DNA from: JAJPJE01 sp963724985 | GTDB lineage: Bacteria; Acidobacteriota; Terriglobia; Terriglobales; Acidobacteriaceae | Assembly (NCBI GenBank): GCA_963724985.1 | Contig: CAVRWV010000002.1 | Span: forward strand, 5,702-69,701 | Direction of reading: 5' to 3' | DNA length: 64,000 nt | In this document: positions 9,638-18,341 of the stretch, in pieces | How positions within the stretch are numbered: the first letter of the stretch is position 1 | Layout of the letters: the number at the start of each line of letters is the position of its first letter | Notes under the pieces: model-generated | Databases searched by the model: none | What the model was told of the DNA's origin: nothing | The model's input: the letters and a program-made list of their open reading frames with translations, nothing else | Program-made: the position numbers and the translations under genes

Positions 9638-10555
9638 ATGGATTTCTGTGCGCTGTTGCTGGTTTTAAGTTGCTTGATACCTGGCACCGCTCGGGCAGCA
9701 GATCCGGCAACCCCTGACATTCGGGCCAATGTTAATGAAGTGCAGTTGGAGATGGTGGCAACGGACGCTGCGGGTCAACCAGTGTCCAATCTAGCGCCGG
9801 CAGACCTCCGGGTAGTAGAGGACGGCTCACCCATCAATCAGTTTGGCCTGAGTAGCGCGCATGATCTGCCGCTCTCTGCCACCGTTATCTACGACACCAG
9901 CGAATCGAACCAGAAGTCCTGGCGGCAGATGCAGAGGCCAGTCACCCGATTCGCGCAATCCGTAATCCGCAGCCAAGACCAGTTGTGGATCGCAGCCTTC
10001 GACAGCAAACTGCAGTTCAGAAGCCAGGTTCGGGGTTCAGATCAACTGACTCGTGCGCTGAACGCAAAGCGCAGCACCTTCAATGCAACGGCATTCAATG
10101 ACGCTCTGCTACAGGCGCTCCATGATCAGCCTGCAAGTGATGCCAAGCCGCGGCGCGCTGCCATGATCGTGTTTTCCGATGGGGAAGACAACTACAGTCT
10201 CCACTCAGCGCGAGATGTGATCGCTGCGGCGCAGCAGGCAAAAGTTGCGGTGTATACCATCCATCGCAGGAACAACCGCGGATGGGGGAACGGCGACAGC
10301 GTGCTGAACGCCATTGCGCTGAGAACGGGCGGGCGAGACTTCACGGTGGCAAATACCCGCGACGTCGAAAGGGTGCTGGCGACTATCGAGAACGAACTTC
10401 GATCCGGTTACGTTCTCTACTACCCGGTGCGTCCGAGCCGCACCGGCAACGAGTTCCGCAGCGTCAGTGTACGAACCAATCGCGGGAAGAACGTCCGCAT
10501 ACAGGTCCAAAACGCATACTACATTCCGGTAGATTCGCGCGCCGCGGTCCAATAA
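9638..10555 (+). CDS. VWA domain protein (VWFA-related acidobacterial type)
   Basis: The protein is about 305 residues from the ATG at 9638, which starts a clear signal peptide ending ...GTARAADP; the open frame begins at 9566. After the signal comes the N-terminal beta segment common in Acidobacteria (VNEVQLEMVATDAAGQPVSNL, then LRVVEDG). A von Willebrand A domain follows with a degenerate metal-ion site: the canonical DxSxS is read here as YDTSESNQKS. The FSDGEDNYS motif is conserved. It is probably a secreted adhesion or scaffold protein. Its position between NHL and TPR genes may be incidental. Confidence 0.85.
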   Translation: MDFCALLLVLSCLIPGTARAADPATPDIRANVNEVQLEMVATDAAGQPVSNLAPADLRVVEDGSPINQFGLSSAHDLPLSATVIYDTSESNQKSWRQMQRPVTRFAQSVIRSQDQLWIAAFDSKLQFRSQVRGSDQLTRALNAKRSTFNATAFNDALLQALHDQPASDAKPRRAAMIVFSDGEDNYSLHSARDVIAAAQQAKVAVYTIHRRNNRGWGNGDSVLNAIALRTGGRDFTVANTRDVERVLATIENELRSGYVLYYPVRPSRTGNEFRSVSVRTNRGKNVRIQVQNAYYIPVDSRAAVQ

Positions 10556-10611
10556 CAATGACGGGAATCGCGGCAGGCGAATTCGGCCCCGTATTCTCTG
10601 AACCTCTCCCC

Positions 10612-10627
10612 TGTGATTTAGCTCACA
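10612..10627. promoter_or_regulatory. Perfect CRP-type operator TGTGA-N6-TCACA
   Basis: TGTGATTTAGCTCACA matches the CRP consensus half-sites exactly. With flanking bases it forms CTGTGA-N6-TCACAG. It lies about 70 bases upstream of the TPR gene start, a position suitable for an activator site. A CRP/FNR-family regulator is inferred; none is encoded in the window. Confidence 0.6.
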
Positions 10628-10694
10628 GAGGGCTGTGCTGACTCCTGCGACCATAGGACAACTGATTTTCGCTGGTTGCATGGACAGGAGTCGC

Positions 10695-11372
10695 ATGATG
10701 TCGAACGAAACGAGCAGTACCGCCAGAGGCCTGAGCACGGCCTCCTATGTAATTGCAGTTATCTGCCTGGGCCTTGGAATTTCCATTGGATATCTGATTC
10801 GCGGAGGCTCGACTCAACAACCTGTGAGCGCACCAGTCGCTGAAAGCCCCGCACCTGCTGCCGTAAACGCAACGCAGCAGCAACCGACGCCCGAACAAAT
10901 GAAGCAGATGGCCGACAAACAGGCGGAACCGCTGTTGGCGAGTCTGAAACAAAATCCCAACGATCCTGAAGCCCTCTACAAGGTTGGCAACATTTATTAC
11001 GACACGCGCCAGTTCCCCGAAGCCGTGAAGTATTACGAGGAGTCGTTGAAATTAAAGCCGGACGCTACCGACGTGCGCACCGATATGGCGACGGCTTATT
11101 ACTTCATGGGCGATCCAGACCACGCGATCACTGAGTTCGACGAAGTGCTGAAGCAGAATCCCAAACATGCGAATGCGCTCTTCAACGAAGGGATGGTGAA
11201 GTGGGAGGGTAAAGGCGACATCACTGGCGCAATCGTGGCGTGGAAGAAGTTGCTGGCCAGTAATCCCAATTACCCGAAGCGCGAGCAGGTGCAGAATCTG
11301 ATCGCCAAGGCGGAAGCGCACACGAAGATGGCCCCGGGCACGAAAACTAACAAGCCCGCGCAAGTTCAGTAG
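10695..11372 (+). CDS. Membrane-anchored TPR protein (paralogue 1)
   Basis: The protein is about 225 residues from ATG 10695 (an adjacent ATG at 10698 is equally possible). AGGAG lies 4-7 bases upstream. One N-terminal transmembrane helix (VIAVICLGLGISIGYLI) is followed by a Pro/Ala/Gln linker, the motif PTPEQMKQMADKQAEPLL, and about three TPR units (LYKVGNIYYDTRQFPEAVKYYEES). It closely resembles the proteins at 16700, 17406 and 56850. A single helix plus a periplasmic TPR recalls the TPR parts of cytochrome c assembly factors such as CcmI/NrfG. With cytochrome genes nearby, a role in cytochrome or envelope protein assembly is inferred. Expression may be controlled by the CRP-type site upstream. 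Confidence 0.82.
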   Translation: MMSNETSSTARGLSTASYVIAVICLGLGISIGYLIRGGSTQQPVSAPVAESPAPAAVNATQQQPTPEQMKQMADKQAEPLLASLKQNPNDPEALYKVGNIYYDTRQFPEAVKYYEESLKLKPDATDVRTDMATAYYFMGDPDHAITEFDEVLKQNPKHANALFNEGMVKWEGKGDITGAIVAWKKLLASNPNYPKREQVQNLIAKAEAHTKMAPGTKTNKPAQVQ

Positions 11373-11385
11373 ATGGCGGTGAGCG

Positions 11386-11637
11386 CTACTTCTTCGGCTT
11401 CCCTACGCGTTGAGCGGTAACAAACATCATCGCAATCGTGTCCATATCTTTGGGCTGCACTTTGCCGAGTGGAATGCGCATGCGTGTAAGATCTTCCAGC
11501 TTCAGTAACAAGTCGACGAGAGCCATCGAGTCGATCAAGCCAGAGGAGACCAGGCGAGTGTTCTCGTCGATAGTGATGTTGGGTTTGCGAATCACTCGCG
11601 TGACGTGCTCGATCATCTGCTGAACTTCTTCGGCCAT
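11386..11637 (-). CDS. Acyl carrier protein
   Basis: The 83-residue protein has the length and helical pattern of a carrier protein. The phosphopantetheine attachment serine is Ser37 in GLIDSMALVDLL, where the usual motif is DSL. It is encoded 7 bases downstream of the acyl-AMP ligase, so the two are co-transcribed and the ligase probably loads it. It is not in a fatty-acid synthesis operon, so it is likely a dedicated carrier (DltC-like in role). Confidence 0.88.
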   Translation of the reverse strand: MAEEVQQMIEHVTRVIRKPNITIDENTRLVSSGLIDSMALVDLLLKLEDLTRMRIPLGKVQPKDMDTIAMMFVTAQRVGKPKK

Positions 11638-11644
11638 GCGGCTC

Positions 11645-13336
11645 CTATTCCGTGCTTTGCAGCTCCGCGTGTTCGTCTAACAACTTCTCATAAGTGGCGG
11701 CGCGCGCGGGCTTTCCGGCAGTGCTTTTCACGACCCACTTTGGCGGCTTTAAGAAGATAGTGCGGACTGCGATGCCGAGCCCGGCGACTACTTGTCCGCG
11801 GAGCTCTTGTTGGATGGATTCGGTATCAACAAGGAGTTCTTCGTTCTCGACTTCGGCGACCACAACAATGTCTTCGGTCCCAAGGTCGCGATTGTAGGCG
11901 CCAAGGGCGATCACGCGGCCGTCGTGGACGGCGGGGTGCAAGGAGACGATCTCCTCGATGTCCTGCGGATAGATGTTTTCGCCGCCGATGATAAGGAGGT
12001 CCTTTTTTCGACCGACGACGTACAGTTCGCCGTCAAAAAGGAATCCGAGATCGCCGGTGCGGTACCAGCCGTCGACGATAGCCTGAGAAGTCAAGTCGGG
12101 ACGATTGAAGTAGCCCGAAAAAAGACAGTCGCCCTGGATGAGAATTTCGCCGACATGCGTATCGGGCAGAATCTCGCCGGAATCAGAGGCGATGCGGATG
12201 GTGGTGTTCTGTAACAGACGCCCCGAAGAGACGAAGGAGATGGAACCCGGTGTGCTCTCGTCGACAGCGACTGCCAGATGCTCGCTGCGAAAGCGTTGCG
12301 CATCGACCCGGATGTGAGCTGGCCCTTGTGGGCTTTCAATATCCGACTGAGTCACGGCGAATACGTTTTCGGCCATCGCGTACGACGAGTGGAGTGCGCC
12401 GGCCTTCAGTCCAATCGGCGCGAACGTACGATGAAACTCCTCCATGCTGCTGGCGCGTACCGGTTCCGAACAATTGATGAGAGCACGTAGCGACGAAAGA
12501 TTACAGTCCGTCCAGCGATCTTTAGGAGCTCGGCGAGGGAGGAACTGGAAGGCGAAGTTGGGCATCCATGCGAGCGTGCAACGGTGCTCAGTGATGACCT
12601 GCAGCATGGTTTCGGGATGCATCACCCAATCGAGCGGTGATTGCATGATTATCGGGAGGTGGCACACCATGGGGAGCATGAAACAGGCGATCAGTCCCAT
12701 GTCGTGATAGAGAGGTAGCCAGCTGTAGATGCTGTCGGTCGCCCCGTCTATTCGCAGCGCATGTGCCAAATGCTCGATCTGCTTCAGGACGGCGGCATGA
12801 GTCAGAGCCACTCCCTTCTGAAGCCCAGTGGTACCGGCGGAATGCTGAATGAAGGCGATGCTTTCGGGGTCGATGTGCGCGGGGAACTCTTCGAGCGGAA
12901 GGCCTGCTGTCACGCTGGCGCGAATCAGCTTCGCCTCTCCATCCAGCGACACGTGGCCCAGGAGGTCTTCCGGAAATTCATCGTCGATCACAACGACCTT
13001 CGCGCTTAGATTCGCGGTGACCCCGGCAAGTCCGAAGCGGTACTTCGCTGGGTCAATCTTGAAGTTGGGATAGGCGAGAAAGGCTGGCACTGCGCCGAGC
13101 ATCATCGCACCGGCATATACCGCCATCGAAGCGATACCTTGGGGCATGATGATGACGACTCGATCGCCTGCGCTCACACCGTGGCCGCGCAGAAGAGCTG
13201 CCTGCGAACTGGCGCGCCTGCGAAATTCGCCAAAAGTGACCGTCTCTTGTTCATCTTCATCGACCCAGTAAGTAATGAATGGGCGGTCGGGCGGAGCCGA
13301 GTAGAGCGCGTCGATGAGACTGCGGAATTGCATCAT
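11645..13336 (-). CDS. Fatty acyl-AMP ligase-type AMP-binding enzyme
   Basis: The protein is about 563 residues from the paired ATGs at 13336/13333; the frame is open to 13471. The ATP-binding loop is HSAGTTGLQKG (about residues 165-175) and the adenylate motif is YRTGDLGFL. The C-terminal catalytic lysine lies in STAGKPAR (about residue 543). The WLPLYHDMGLI segment is characteristic of the FAAL/acyl-ACP ligase branch. It should activate a carboxylic acid as acyl-AMP and pass it to the adjacent carrier protein. The acid cannot be predicted. It is divergent from the MBOAT gene across a 155-base region with a dyad. Confidence 0.88.
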   Translation of the reverse strand: MMQFRSLIDALYSAPPDRPFITYWVDEDEQETVTFGEFRRRASSQAALLRGHGVSAGDRVVIIMPQGIASMAVYAGAMMLGAVPAFLAYPNFKIDPAKYRFGLAGVTANLSAKVVVIDDEFPEDLLGHVSLDGEAKLIRASVTAGLPLEEFPAHIDPESIAFIQHSAGTTGLQKGVALTHAAVLKQIEHLAHALRIDGATDSIYSWLPLYHDMGLIACFMLPMVCHLPIIMQSPLDWVMHPETMLQVITEHRCTLAWMPNFAFQFLPRRAPKDRWTDCNLSSLRALINCSEPVRASSMEEFHRTFAPIGLKAGALHSSYAMAENVFAVTQSDIESPQGPAHIRVDAQRFRSEHLAVAVDESTPGSISFVSSGRLLQNTTIRIASDSGEILPDTHVGEILIQGDCLFSGYFNRPDLTSQAIVDGWYRTGDLGFLFDGELYVVGRKKDLLIIGGENIYPQDIEEIVSLHPAVHDGRVIALGAYNRDLGTEDIVVVAEVENEELLVDTESIQQELRGQVVAGLGIAVRTIFLKPPKWVVKSTAGKPARAATYEKLLDEHAELQSTE

Positions 13337-13392
13337 CCGTTGGTCCCGCAAACGGGGGAGAAGCGAGAGAATGGCTGAATTGTAGCGATTTT

Positions 13393-13414
13393 GGCTGTAT
13401 CCGGGATCACAGCC
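13393..13414. promoter_or_regulatory. Inverted repeat in the divergent promoter region
   Basis: GGCTGT and ACAGCC are separated by 10 bases that themselves contain ATCC-G-GGAT. The dyad lies between the divergent acyl-AMP ligase and MBOAT genes and is a candidate operator controlling both. Confidence 0.4.
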
Positions 13415-13458
13415 ACGAATAATAATGGCCGGTAGTCTCAATTCAGAGCAATTGGTAG

Positions 13459-13492
13459 TTAGTAATAGCAATTAGTAATAGCAATTAGTAAT
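13459..13492. repeat. Short tandem repeat (13-mer, about 2.6 copies)
   Basis: TTAGTAATAGCAA occurs at 13459-13471 and again at 13472-13484, followed by a partial third copy (TTAGTAAT). Related ATTGG words flank the array. It directly abuts the putative TTG start of the MBOAT gene, so copy-number change could alter the leader. Confidence 0.75.
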
Positions 13493-14970
13493 TGGTCGTC
13501 GGGGCGTGGCGATTCGGTCGGAGGTCCTTGCTCAGAACAACCTTATATATCGCGGCCTTTTTAGTGTGCCTCGCGGCGCGCGCGAAAGTGCGGTCACGCA
13601 GTGTGCGCCAAGTTGTGCTTCTTGCCGGAAGCTCTGCGGTCTACGTCGCCTGGGGACCATGGTTTGCGACGGTGCTTCTGTGCTCGACGGTGATGAATTT
13701 TCTGCTGGGCAGACTGCTGCGGCGAAATGCGACGCGCCTCGGCCTGGGGGCGGGCGTCGTTCTGAACCTGACACTGCTAAGTAGCTTCAAGTATCTCCCG
13801 CCACTGGCGTTGAGCTTGCCATTCACTTCACTTCAGCGCTTCGCGCATCTCGTCCTGCCGCTGGGAATTTCGTTCTGGACGTTCCAGGCGATGAGCTATC
13901 TGTTCGACCTATATCGCGGAGAAGAACTGGATCCGACGTTCGTCGAGTTTGCGCTGTACATGGTGTTCTTTCCGATCGCGATCTCCGGGCCCATCTGCCG
14001 GCTGCCGGATATGCTCCCGCAGTTTCGTTCCGAACAACGTATCGACTGGAACGCTTTCGGACGCGGGCTCGCGCGTGTAGCAACGGGACTATTCATGATG
14101 CAACTCGCGCGGTTGCTGGGGCAGGGGATCATACCCGGTGACGGGCTGACGAGCGGCTTCGATCGTGCGACGCAGTGGAGTGGTCTCGATGTGTGGTGTC
14201 TTGCGCTGGGATATGGACTGCAGCTGTTCTTTGATTTTGCGGGCTACTCGCACATCGCGATCGGCGCTGCCATGGCATTGGGATTCACGTTGCCCGAAAA
14301 TTTCGCACGCCCGTTTCAAAGCACCACTCCGTCGATCTTTTGGACGCGCTGGCATATGTCGCTATCGTTCTGGATCCGCGACTATGTCTTCCTGCCGCTG
14401 GCGATGATGAGGCGCGAGTACTGGTGGCGCACGATGCTGCTTGTGATTTCGATGGTGCTCTTTGGCCTGTGGCACAAGGCGACACTTCTGTTCCTGCTGT
14501 GGGGGCTGTACCAGGGAGTGCTGCTGGTACTGCACCGGCAGGCGCAGCTAGCGGAATACAAGTTGAATTGGAATCCACCGGAACGCATCTGGAACACGCT
14601 TTCCTGGATCGTAACAATAGCTCTCATCAGCCTCGGATGGATCCTGTTTCGCGCCAATTCCCTGCCACAGGCCCGAGAGATGTTTACGGAGGTGCTGTCT
14701 CCGGCGACCTATTCGACACACTTCCTCAGTAGCAGTCTCTACTTGATGATTCTGGTTTTGGCGATGGGCTACGCAATCGTGATTGTGGCTGCCGATGTAG
14801 TGAATCGCTACGCGTCGGCAGAAGTTGGGTCATCAAGCGCGCTGGCGGCGATCGTTCGTCACCGCTGGTACTGGATTCCGGCGCTTTACGCGTTAGCAAT
14901 GTTCTTCGTCTTGATGCTCACTCTCAATGAGAGCGGTGGCGCTGCGCAGTTGATGTATCGCGGATTCTAG
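13492..14970 (+). CDS. MBOAT family O-acyltransferase (AlgI/DltB type)
   Basis: This polytopic protein of up to 492 residues has the AlgI/DltB signature. FFDFAGYSHIAIG (about 247-258) is followed by FWTRWHMSLSFWIRDYVFLPL, containing His288. GLWHKATLLFLLWGLYQG contains His328, the catalytic His of MBOAT enzymes. Such proteins move an acyl group through the membrane to an extracytoplasmic acceptor. The start is uncertain: the TTG at 13492 overlaps a tandem repeat, and a TTG at 13528 next to GGAGG is possible. It is convergent with the SGNH hydrolase gene and divergent from the ligase/carrier pair, forming a Dlt-like cassette. Confidence 0.9.
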   Translation: MVVGAWRFGRRSLLRTTLYIAAFLVCLAARAKVRSRSVRQVVLLAGSSAVYVAWGPWFATVLLCSTVMNFLLGRLLRRNATRLGLGAGVVLNLTLLSSFKYLPPLALSLPFTSLQRFAHLVLPLGISFWTFQAMSYLFDLYRGEELDPTFVEFALYMVFFPIAISGPICRLPDMLPQFRSEQRIDWNAFGRGLARVATGLFMMQLARLLGQGIIPGDGLTSGFDRATQWSGLDVWCLALGYGLQLFFDFAGYSHIAIGAAMALGFTLPENFARPFQSTTPSIFWTRWHMSLSFWIRDYVFLPLAMMRREYWWRTMLLVISMVLFGLWHKATLLFLLWGLYQGVLLVLHRQAQLAEYKLNWNPPERIWNTLSWIVTIALISLGWILFRANSLPQAREMFTEVLSPATYSTHFLSSSLYLMILVLAMGYAIVIVAADVVNRYASAEVGSSSALAAIVRHRWYWIPALYALAMFFVLMLTLNESGGAAQLMYRGF

Positions 14971-14982
14971 AGCAGGCCCGAA

Positions 14983-16656
14983 TCACTTTATCTGGATGCC
15001 GTCCGGCAGGAAAACCGGAAAACCGTCCCAGGGCTGGGCCATTGCTAATTGCTGTGCGGCGGCATCGCGATTGTATGGGAACAAGAACATGCCAAAGCGG
15101 TAGTGCAGCATGTGATCGTGGGACGCTCTCATGAGCGCCCATTGATACTGCAACACGGTGTCGTTGGGGTTCTCGAACATGGTTTGCGCCTGCATCGTAA
15201 ACCGCAACACTTGCTCTCCATGATTAATTTGATTCGTGAATGGAGCTTTTTGAAGACGACGCAACATTTCGGTCGCGAGCCGCGAGCGGTCATAGGCGGT
15301 CAATGCCAGCTGGCGCTCGCATTCGGTTTCGGAGGGAACATCAACCTGAGTTGGCTGCACAGCACCGGTGCGGAGGTTCTCTGCGACTTGAAAGAAAATT
15401 GCTCGCGCCAACATGTAGCTGCCGAGCGGTGTCATGTGTACGTGTTCGTAGATAAAATCGTTGCCGACGATTCCGTCTGAGCTTGCGCCCGAGAATAGCG
15501 CCTCAGTGTCAACCAAGCTGACGCTGGAAATCGATGCTGCCACAGAGCGATTAATTTCGTTGATGCGGCTGTCCGCGCGAAAGCGGAGCGTGTCGAGGTC
15601 TCGAGCGCGAAGAAAATGTTCTCTTGCGGCCTTGAGTTCCCCCAAAGCCTTCAGGCAGCGCGCAATCCTGAATTCGAGTTCAGCGTAGTCGTCGTCAATC
15701 CTGGAGGCGGAGACATATAGGTTCAGCGCCTCGGCGTATGAGTTGTTTGCTTCCAACTCGCTGGCCCGCTGGAACAGCGACGACCAGGAGCGCAAGTCTT
15801 CTTCGCTCAAACCTTCACGATGCAAAGACGCGAACGGCGCGCAGTCTTCCATGTTCGTGGCGGCCGTCGCGACAATTACTTTCGCCCCGGATTTCTGGGC
15901 AACGGCGATCGTATCTCGAAGGTTGCGATCGAAATTCGCGTAAGCATATTTCATCAGAGGCGAACTGGCGCGGACCTGCTTGTCGAGAAACATCTCCATC
16001 CCACGCCATTCTTTCTTCTGAGTGCCTAGCCTGGTGAAGAGCTGTCCGAGGCGCGTGGATCGGAGGAAGATGCTGCTTCGCACAACCGGAATGCTCATCC
16101 CCGAGGAAGTGAGCACCGTGCCCGGACCATAAGGACCAACAACCTCATTGTTCCCCGAGTAGATGATGAAAAGATCTGGATGCTGATCGGCGAGGCCTTT
16201 GGCAATGGGTAATACGACGTGCGAATTGATGGCCACGCTTCCGGTGTTCACGACTTCGAATTTCACCGAAGGGAATCGTTCCCGAAGCATCACTTCGAGA
16301 TAACGGCTGAATCCGTAGGCAGGATCGGGATCTCCCATGGCGGCGGATTCCCCGAGAACGAAGATCCGATAGGTTCCCGCAGGCTTCTGTGCGGGGATGG
16401 AATAGAGCCGCGGTGTTTGAACCGATCCGGCGGGAAAGAATGGGGCTGCAAAGAACAGGTTGTAGCAGGAAGCAGGAGTGCCCTGCACGGTGCAAGGAGT
16501 CAGCAGTTCGGGTTGATATCCGACGCCAGCGACTCTGAGGGATGCTTCGATGATGACGAGAATCAATAAAGGGAGAAGAATCGCGCTTGCACCGACAAGA
16601 AACCAATGGCGGGGGCGCGCGACCGTAGGTTCCGTCAGTGTGGAATCAGAGATCAA
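14983..16656 (-). CDS. Membrane-anchored SGNH/GDSL hydrolase with helical repeats
   Basis: The 557-residue protein has an N-terminal membrane anchor (WFLVGASAILLPLLILVIIEASL). An SGNH hydrolase core follows with the nucleophile Ser104 in FVLGESAAMGDP, a GNNE motif (block III) and a C-terminal DFIYEHVHMTPLG segment supplying the Asp/His pair. A helical TPR-like insert (ELEANNSYAEALNLYVSAS...) lies in the middle. The catalytic domain faces the periplasm. SGNH proteins next to MBOAT enzymes (AlgJ/AlgX, DltD, PatB) transfer or remove acyl groups on extracellular polymers, so this is probably the acceptor-side partner of the MBOAT. Confidence 0.83.
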   Translation of the reverse strand: MISDSTLTEPTVARPRHWFLVGASAILLPLLILVIIEASLRVAGVGYQPELLTPCTVQGTPASCYNLFFAAPFFPAGSVQTPRLYSIPAQKPAGTYRIFVLGESAAMGDPDPAYGFSRYLEVMLRERFPSVKFEVVNTGSVAINSHVVLPIAKGLADQHPDLFIIYSGNNEVVGPYGPGTVLTSSGMSIPVVRSSIFLRSTRLGQLFTRLGTQKKEWRGMEMFLDKQVRASSPLMKYAYANFDRNLRDTIAVAQKSGAKVIVATAATNMEDCAPFASLHREGLSEEDLRSWSSLFQRASELEANNSYAEALNLYVSASRIDDDYAELEFRIARCLKALGELKAAREHFLRARDLDTLRFRADSRINEINRSVAASISSVSLVDTEALFSGASSDGIVGNDFIYEHVHMTPLGSYMLARAIFFQVAENLRTGAVQPTQVDVPSETECERQLALTAYDRSRLATEMLRRLQKAPFTNQINHGEQVLRFTMQAQTMFENPNDTVLQYQWALMRASHDHMLHYRFGMFLFPYNRDAAAQQLAMAQPWDGFPVFLPDGIQIK

Positions 16657-16699
16657 TTTGCGTGACCATTTCGATTAGGGAAGCATGTTCCCTATTCCT

Positions 16700-17392
16700 C
16701 TAGTTCGACTTCTCAGTGCTCACAGGGTTGAGTTTCAGATGCTGCTCTGCCTGTGAGATCAAACTCTGCACGTGATCTCGCTGCGGATAGTTCGGATTAG
16801 TTTCCAGCAAGTGCTTCCAAGCGACGATGGCGCCGCTCATATCTTTCTTGTCCTGCCACTTCACCATGCCTTCATTGAAAAGCGCGTTCGCGTGTTTGCT
16901 ATCAATCTTGAGGACTTCGTTGTATTCCTTCAGGGCTAGATCAGACTCTCCCATGAAGTGGTAAGCCGTAGCCATGTCGGTGCGAACGTCAGTCGCCTTC
17001 GGATTGATCTTCAAGCAGCTCTCGTAGAACTTCACTGCCTGCGGATACTGCTGGGCGTCGTAGTACAAGTTTCCGATCTTGTAGAGAAGGTCCGCGTCGT
17101 TTGGAGTGGTCTTCAGCTGGGCTAAAAGCGGCTCGGCCTGTGCGTCTGCCATGTGGCGCAACTGCTCCGGCGTGGGAGCTTGCGCTGCGCCGGCAGGCGG
17201 CACGCCAGTTCCCATGCCAGCAGGAACACCTGAGGCCTGCAACGGTTGTGCTGGAACCGCCGCGGCATGAGTCGAACCAGAGCTGCGCGCGATGTACCCG
17301 ATTGCAAAGCCTGCAACCAGACAGATAACTGAGATCACGTAAGCCTGACTGCTGGTCCACTTGCCGGATGTAGGAGTTTGAGTATTAGCCAT
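16700..17392 (-). CDS. Membrane-anchored TPR protein (paralogue 2)
   Basis: The 230-residue protein starts at ATG 17392 behind a GGAGAT site. One transmembrane helix (VISVICLVAGFAIGYIA), a Pro/Ala linker, PTPEQLRHMADAQAEPLL and about three TPR units follow. It is highly similar to the 10695 protein over the TPR region (shared KFYE, KINPKATDVRTDMATAY and NEGMVKW blocks). It is the last gene of the cytochrome operon, 13 bases after paralogue 3. A periplasmic assembly-factor role is inferred. Confidence 0.85.
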   Translation of the reverse strand: MANTQTPTSGKWTSSQAYVISVICLVAGFAIGYIARSSGSTHAAAVPAQPLQASGVPAGMGTGVPPAGAAQAPTPEQLRHMADAQAEPLLAQLKTTPNDADLLYKIGNLYYDAQQYPQAVKFYESCLKINPKATDVRTDMATAYHFMGESDLALKEYNEVLKIDSKHANALFNEGMVKWQDKKDMSGAIVAWKHLLETNPNYPQRDHVQSLISQAEQHLKLNPVSTEKSN

Positions 17393-17405
17393 GATCGATC
17401 TCCAA

Positions 17406-18074
17406 TTACATTGCAGGCTTATCGGTCTTCGTGCCTGGAGCAATGTTCAAGTGTTGTTTAGCCTGCGCGATCATCTGTTCGACCTGCGCTCGTTTGGGAT
17501 CCTTGGGATTCACTTTGAGCATGGTCTGCCACGCAGCAATCGCGGCTTTCGGATCTGACTTCCCGTGCCACTCGAACATGCCCAGGTTGAATAACAGCTT
17601 GGAATTCTTGGGATCCATCTTGATCGCCCGGTTTAGAGTGACAATCGCCTTGTCTACATCGCCTAACGAGTAATCGACAAATGACATCTCATTCAGGGTT
17701 TCAGGGGTGGGCTTCAGAGCGACTGATTGCTCGTAATATTGTTCGGCACTTTGGAACTGTTGTGCGGCGAGATAGGAGCGTCCAATCTTGGCAAGAAGCT
17801 CGGCGTCTTTCGGATGCTGCTGCAATTCGGCGAGCAAGGGAGCTACCTGCTTTTCAGCCATCCTTTTCATGTCTTGCGCGCTGGGAGCGCCGGCGGCCAT
17901 TCCCGTCGGCGCAGGCTGCGCCGGAGCGACGGCCGCGATCGACGGGTTGGAGGGCGCTGCAGATGGTGTATGTACCAGATAGCCCAGTCCCGCCCCCAAA
18001 ACGAGGCAAATCCCGGCCATCATGTAGGTTTGGGCATTGCTCCAGAACTTGGGCTGACGGTCGTTGGCTTCCAT
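17406..18074 (-). CDS. Membrane-anchored TPR protein (paralogue 3)
   Basis: The 222-residue protein starts at ATG 18074 with GGAG four bases upstream. The architecture matches the other paralogues: one transmembrane helix (MMAGICLVLGAGLGYLV), a Pro/Ala linker, a QDMKRMAEKQVAPLL motif, then TPR units. It is more divergent, with shorter sequences between repeats. It lies about 270 bases downstream of the 12-heme cytochrome, on the same strand. Tandem placement with paralogue 2 suggests local duplication. Confidence 0.83.
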   Translation of the reverse strand: MEANDRQPKFWSNAQTYMMAGICLVLGAGLGYLVHTPSAAPSNPSIAAVAPAQPAPTGMAAGAPSAQDMKRMAEKQVAPLLAELQQHPKDAELLAKIGRSYLAAQQFQSAEQYYEQSVALKPTPETLNEMSFVDYSLGDVDKAIVTLNRAIKMDPKNSKLLFNLGMFEWHGKSDPKAAIAAWQTMLKVNPKDPKRAQVEQMIAQAKQHLNIAPGTKTDKPAM

Positions 18075-18341
18075 GAATCTCCTATCACTGCACAGCCGGC
18101 ATAGCGTTGGGTTGAGTGCGGTCTGCTACGACTCTCTGTTCAACTAAAGAAAGCATCCGAACTGCCAAAGCAGTCGGGTACCACTGGGGATGGAAGCTAT
18201 TCTGTTTCAGAGACTTACCGATCAGGCCTTGGCGAAATCAATGGATTGTAGAGGCTGTCGAACAAGAAAACACGCTTCAGAGCGCGATTTCACACAGTGC
18301 CAGAGTCGAGACGATATCGGAGTATGAGATTTGGCTGGGTT

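Noticed and set aside
9680..9700. TGGCAC-N-GC sequence resembling a sigma-54 promoter
   Set aside because: It lies inside the signal-peptide coding region of the VWA gene with no gene at the right distance downstream.
13337..13471. Upstream extension of the acyl-AMP ligase frame to 13471
   Set aside because: The extension has no family resemblance and covers the dyad and tandem-repeat region; the ATG pair at 13333-13336 starts the conserved sequence.
18075..18341. Gap between TPR and 12-heme cytochrome genes inspected for a tRNA or terminator
   Set aside because: No tRNA arms and no stem with a T-run seen; the genes may still be co-transcribed.
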